From contig NZ_CALJPG010000037.1 of assembly GCF_937980635.1 (NCBI RefSeq), positions 1 to 64,000 of the forward strand: a stretch of DNA of 64,000 bases. The letters run 5' to 3'. Positions within the stretch are counted from its first letter, which is position 1. Each line of letters opens with the position of its first letter. Position numbers and translations under genes: made by a program. The notes under the pieces are model-generated. The model saw only the letters and a program-made list of their open reading frames with translations, made no database searches and had not been told where the DNA came from. The stretch comes from an uncultured Campylobacter sp. Lineage in GTDB: Bacteria; Campylobacterota; Campylobacteria; Campylobacterales; Campylobacteraceae. Below, piece by piece: positions 61,124-64,000 of the stretch.

Positions 61124-62080
61124 ATGAAAAATTCTATCTTTTTGTGGCTTTTACTTGCGGGCTGCGCTTTCGGCGCCGCTAAGGATGACGCGAGAGTTTC
61201 TGCTTCACAGCAAGCAGAGTCAAATTTATCACAACCAAATTTTGAAATTTTTTACGATGAAAATGCTAGCGATGCGCAGATAGATGCGGGCTTGGACGCG
61301 CTTTTAGCCTTCGCGGCGCAAAACAGGGGCAGGATCGACGAGGATTTCGGGGAGTTTAAAGATAGAATTTTCACTGCTTTCATTTTTAATCCGAAGGTGC
61401 TGCGAAATTCAAAATTCGACTTCGAGCGGATAGAAAAAATCCTTAAATTTAAACCAAATCTCAATTACGGCAGAGACGGCGGTTTTTTCTCGCCGCTAAA
61501 GCTCGCGATCTTTTTCGGCTCGAAATTTAGCGGCGAGACGGCAAAGCTTTATCACTTTGATAGCGCCGATGCGATGCGGCTTTTAGAGCTTTTGGTGCAA
61601 AACGGCGCGAACGCCAAGACTAGCGGGCTGCTGCGAGATGCCGCGGCAAGTGATAATTTCGAGGCGTTTAAGTTCTTGATCGAAAAGGGCGCGCGAGATA
61701 CGAAAGACGTAGTCGGCTCGGTTGCGGGCAGCGAATTAATATTTTTAAGCGACAACAACGTTTCCATTTTCGGATATAAAGAGGCGCTGCCGCTTGCTGC
61801 GAGGGAGTTTGCCGCGGGCACCAAATTTAAAGAATTCCGCGACGGGAGGCTACGCTATGTAGAGGAAATTTTAAAATTTCAAAGCTTTGCGAGCATCGAT
61901 AAAAAGGAGATCGAAACGCTTATCAAAGTAGCTGTGGTGCTAGACGACGACGCTGCGGCGGAGTTTTTGCTCGCTCACGACCTTTGTAAGCAGAAAGAGC
62001 TTTGCGAGTTTCTAAAAGCGCAGGCGAAAACTTACGACGCCGCAAAAATTTCTAAAATTTTAAGTCGTCAAAAGGGCTAA
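61124..62080 (+). CDS. Ankyrin-like repeat lipoprotein
   Basis: 318 residues from ATG at 61124 (GAGGGC upstream). Signal peptide with lipobox LAGC. Helical repeat units with ankyrin flavour: SPLKLAIFFGSKF, DAMRLLELLVQNGANAKTSG, LRDAAASDNFEAFKFLIEKGARD. It lacks fully canonical ankyrin repeats, so the family is only likely. An in-frame extension of 35 codons follows its stop (see findings). Function unknown. Confidence 0.65.
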   Translation: MKNSIFLWLLLAGCAFGAAKDDARVSASQQAESNLSQPNFEIFYDENASDAQIDAGLDALLAFAAQNRGRIDEDFGEFKDRIFTAFIFNPKVLRNSKFDFERIEKILKFKPNLNYGRDGGFFSPLKLAIFFGSKFSGETAKLYHFDSADAMRLLELLVQNGANAKTSGLLRDAAASDNFEAFKFLIEKGARDTKDVVGSVAGSELIFLSDNNVSIFGYKEALPLAAREFAAGTKFKEFRDGRLRYVEEILKFQSFASIDKKEIETLIKVAVVLDDDAAAEFLLAHDLCKQKELCEFLKAQAKTYDAAKISKILSRQKG

Positions 62081-62344
62081 ATTTTAAAATTTATACGGCT
62101 ATGGCATGGCAAAGCAGATAAAATCGCTATTATAATTGTGCTAGTCGCAGCCGCCCTACTTTGTTATTTAGCGCGAGCGAAAAAGTAAAATTTGTTCCGC
62201 CTAACCTGCCCTCCTCCGCTTATCAAACGGCTCGCTATTAAGTTCATTCGAGATAAATTTTAATGTATTTGCCAGACAGTGCGGCTGCGGAGGTAAATTT
62301 TAAAATTTAATCAATATAAAGGACAAATTTAAGTGCCATTGTTA

Positions 62345-62350
62345 TATAAT
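62345..62350 (+). promoter_or_regulatory. -10 box for DUF805 gene
   Basis: TATAAT 28 bases before ATG at 62379, in a T-rich context. Confidence 0.55.
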
Positions 62351-62378
62351 TTATCTTATTTTTAAAAAGGAGTTTGAG

Positions 62379-62786
62379 ATGACTTTTATAGAGTCTATTC
62401 GCACTTGTCTCAAAGAGAATTATTGCAATTTTGAGGGGCGTGCACCACGTTCAGAGTACTGGTGGTTTGCATTATTTGCGGCACTTTTAGGAATCATAAC
62501 GTTAGTATTGGATGGCTTTTTAGGCACCTATGCCGTTACGAGTTCCGGTAGAATGATCGGTTTCATTAACTCAATCTTTTTATTGGCAATACTTTTACCT
62601 TCTATCGCCGTAGCGGTAAGGCGTCTGCATGATACCGATAGAAGCGGCTGGTTTTATCTGTTAATTCTTGTCCCGATAATAGGTCCGGTAGTATTGCTCG
62701 TGTTTTTTATCCAGCAAGGCACTAACGGAGGTAACCGCTTTGGAGACGATCCGTTGCGACCTGCAAGCAGAGGCTCGATTTTTTAA
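62379..62786 (+). CDS. DUF805 membrane protein
   Basis: 135 residues, three or four helices. The family signature is clear: CNFEGRAPRSEYWWFALF at the start and AVRRLHDTDRSGWFYLL in the middle, then GTNGGNRFGDDPL at the end. Function unknown; often called inner-membrane protein YhaH-like. AAAAAGGAG precedes the ATG, and a terminator follows. Confidence 0.88.
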   Translation: MTFIESIRTCLKENYCNFEGRAPRSEYWWFALFAALLGIITLVLDGFLGTYAVTSSGRMIGFINSIFLLAILLPSIAVAVRRLHDTDRSGWFYLLILVPIIGPVVLLVFFIQQGTNGGNRFGDDPLRPASRGSIF

Positions 62787-62811
62787 AGCGCCTGCATAGT
62801 CTTTGCAAATA

Positions 62812-62856
62812 GGCTAAATTTAGGGCCAATTCCATTTTGGTTTTAGCCCTTTTTTA
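62812..62856 (+). terminator. Intrinsic terminator after DUF805 gene
   Basis: Outer stem GGCTAAA (62812-62818) with TTTAGCC (62842-62848), inner CCAA/TTGG, then a T run. Confidence 0.6.
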
Positions 62857-62918
62857 CGAGGCGGTTTCGCTCAAAATAGCCTTTTATATTTAAATTTAGA
62901 TTCGCCGCGAGATTCAAA

Positions 62919-63515
62919 CTACAAAATTTTAATCCTATTGCCCTTTAATTTCACGATCTTTTTGTCATTTACGAGCTTCGTAATCGCCGAGGAGACGTTT
63001 TGGCGAGGCGCGCCGAGCAGGCTTGCAAGCGTCATTATATTAAAGGGAAGCTCCGCAATCTTATCTGTGTTTGCGATGCGATTTAGAAAATTTAAAATCC
63101 GCGTCTGGATTTTCGCAAAGACGATCTCTTTAATTAAAATTCGCTGCGAGTAGATATTTTTGATAAGCGCGTTTATGATCGAGCTTGCAAACTCATCTCC
63201 GAGCAGCTCAAAAAGCTCCGAGATATTGATCTGCAGCGTCTCGCAGTCGCTTAAAATTTCAAGGCTCGTGTTTTTATCCAAGCAGACGTAGGCGCCGCTT
63301 TTTACGAAGCTAAAGATAAATTCCTTGCCGTTTTCGTAGCAGTTTAGCTTCGCCCTACCCTGCAGCAGAATGATAAATTTAAACTTCTGCGCGTAGATCA
63401 CGTCGCCGCGAGCGTAGCTTTCGCGCCTAAATTTAGCAATCCGCTCCCTACTTAAAAAGTCGAATTTCTCGCTGTAATCGTTATTTAGTCTATCTATCAT
63501 AGCAGCTCTTTGCAT
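62919..63515 (-). CDS. Crp/Fnr-family transcriptional regulator
   Basis: 198 residues. An N-terminal cyclic-nucleotide-type beta-barrel (DVIYAQKFKFIILLQGRAKLNCY, KSGAYVCLD) and a C-terminal winged helix-turn-helix, MTLASLLGAPRQNVSSAITKLV. No N-terminal Cys cluster, so it is not an iron-sulfur FNR. A second possible start is ATG at 63500. It is divergent from the gene at 63628, which it may control. Confidence 0.8.
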   Translation of the reverse strand: MQRAAMIDRLNNDYSEKFDFLSRERIAKFRRESYARGDVIYAQKFKFIILLQGRAKLNCYENGKEFIFSFVKSGAYVCLDKNTSLEILSDCETLQINISELFELLGDEFASSIINALIKNIYSQRILIKEIVFAKIQTRILNFLNRIANTDKIAELPFNIMTLASLLGAPRQNVSSAITKLVNDKKIVKLKGNRIKIL

Positions 63516-63627
63516 AAAATTTCACGTAAATTTTACATAAAAAGGATAAATTCGTCGCAATCGCGACAAATTTAAATTTATCTTTGATTTATAATTCGCG
63601 TTAAAGACAACCCAGAAAGGATACTTT

Positions 63628-64000
63628 ATGAGGAAAATTTTTATCTCATTTATCTGTGCGTGTTCGCTTTTCGGCGGAGAGGTAATCTCTAAAACCGCTA
63701 CGATCTCGCAAGACGGCAAAGCAATCGGCGAGGCTGAAATTTTAACGCCGATCGAGGTGATATCCAGCGATGGCGGCGTTACCAAGATTAAAATCAAAGG
63801 CGTCGTGAGCGAAAACTATCAGCTTCAAATCCAAAAAAATATGAAAGAGGCTGAAATTTACGCGATTTTTACGAACGAAGCCGAAGCAAATTTTAAAAAG
63901 GGCAAAAAGCTCGAGGACGATTACGGCGAGATCTGGTACGAGGTCGAGGGGATTTACGATGTCGGCTCGGATGCCGTAGCCAAGGACGCTAAGGCGCTTT
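63628..64000 (+). CDS. Periplasmic protein, 3' partial, unidentified
   Basis: Frame open to the window end, 124 residues. ATG at 63628 with AAAGGAT. Signal peptide MRKIFISFICACSLFGGE then a beta-rich part (ISKTATISQDGKAIGEAEILTPIEV, KIKIKGVVSENYQ) that looks SH3-like, with two motifs ending at the edge (DYGEIWYEVEGIYDV). Possibly the start of a periplasmic cytochrome-like protein as in some Campylobacter respiratory loci, but no haem motif is in view. Divergent from a Crp/Fnr regulator. Confidence 0.5.
   Translation, partial: MRKIFISFICACSLFGGEVISKTATISQDGKAIGEAEILTPIEVISSDGGVTKIKIKGVVSENYQLQIQKNMKEAEIYAIFTNEAEANFKKGKKLEDDYGEIWYEVEGIYDVGSDAVAKDAKAL

Noticed and set aside
63522..63797. Minus-strand open frame opposite the last gene
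   Set aside because: Shadow of the signal-peptide-bearing plus-strand gene; no ribosome site.
1..64000. tRNA, rRNA, tmRNA or RNase P RNA genes
   Set aside because: Looked for T-loop, tmRNA and RNase P signature words by eye in the spacers and found none convincing; a covariance scan would be needed to be certain.

Overview
Most of this window (about 4.73-64 kb) looks like the chromosome of a Campylobacterota bacterium, most likely a non-thermophilic oral-type Campylobacter of the C. gracilis/showae/concisus group. This is inferred from the gene families (HemJ, UPF0323 lipoprotein, TypA, QueF, family-3 binding proteins), the moderate GC and the A/T-word-rich spacers (AAATTTTA-type words). The window spans the replication start region: ruvC, dnaA, dnaN and gyrB lie at 47.0-52.5 kb, with DnaA-box-like sites on both sides of dnaA. 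No rRNA, tRNA or CRISPR array was seen. One structural RNA was found, a small SRP RNA on the minus strand at about 55.56-55.66 kb.

Layout. 1-4.7 kb: a low-GC, Firmicutes-like cassette (FecCD permease, ATPase, aldo/keto reductase-like protein, binding lipoprotein, FmdE-like protein) followed by a truncated IS orfA. It ends abruptly at Campylobacter-type DNA and is either a horizontal transfer or an assembly chimera. 4.96-13.9 kb: succinyl/acetyl-CoA transferase, two secreted Cys-rich Sel1-type proteins, a peroxiredoxin, DUF3137, DUF475, a Na+/H+ antiporter-family carrier and a CopD-like membrane protein. 14.5-17.8 kb: four tandem amino-acid-type solute-binding proteins; two more copies sit at 59.1-61.0 kb. 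18.0-22.3 kb: iron-uptake locus (AraC regulator, TonB-dependent receptor, PepSY membrane protein). 22.4-29.3 kb: 2-hydroxyacid dehydrogenase, glutathionylspermidine-synthase-like enzyme, an HTH protein and UPF0323 lipoprotein pair, a TetR regulator and an RclA-like flavoenzyme. 29.5-31.7 kb: low-GC block of unknown proteins plus a broken zinc-ribbon gene. 31.9-38.6 kb: SemiSWEET, UspA, a second TonB receptor and an SbmA/YddA-type ABC exporter with an unusual insertion. 38.6-39.6 kb: an anomalous GC-rich non-coding island. 39.6-47.5 kb: housekeeping genes (prfA, rpsT, glmM, lspA, hemJ, nhaA, ruvC). 47.6-58.7 kb: replication genes, a degenerate GGDEF-EAL protein, queF, an HD hydrolase, SRP RNA, typA and a HAD phosphatase. 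59-64 kb: two binding proteins, an ankyrin-like lipoprotein, DUF805, a Crp/Fnr regulator and a truncated periplasmic protein.

The strongest functional themes are iron/metal-complex uptake (three separate loci) and a six-member family of periplasmic binding proteins with no cognate permease or ATPase in the window. Many spacers share one A/T-rich word style. In one place this style forms a 15-16 bp periodic array, and in another it seems to occupy a loop of an ABC transporter gene. All function calls come from reading the translated sequence; no database search was run.
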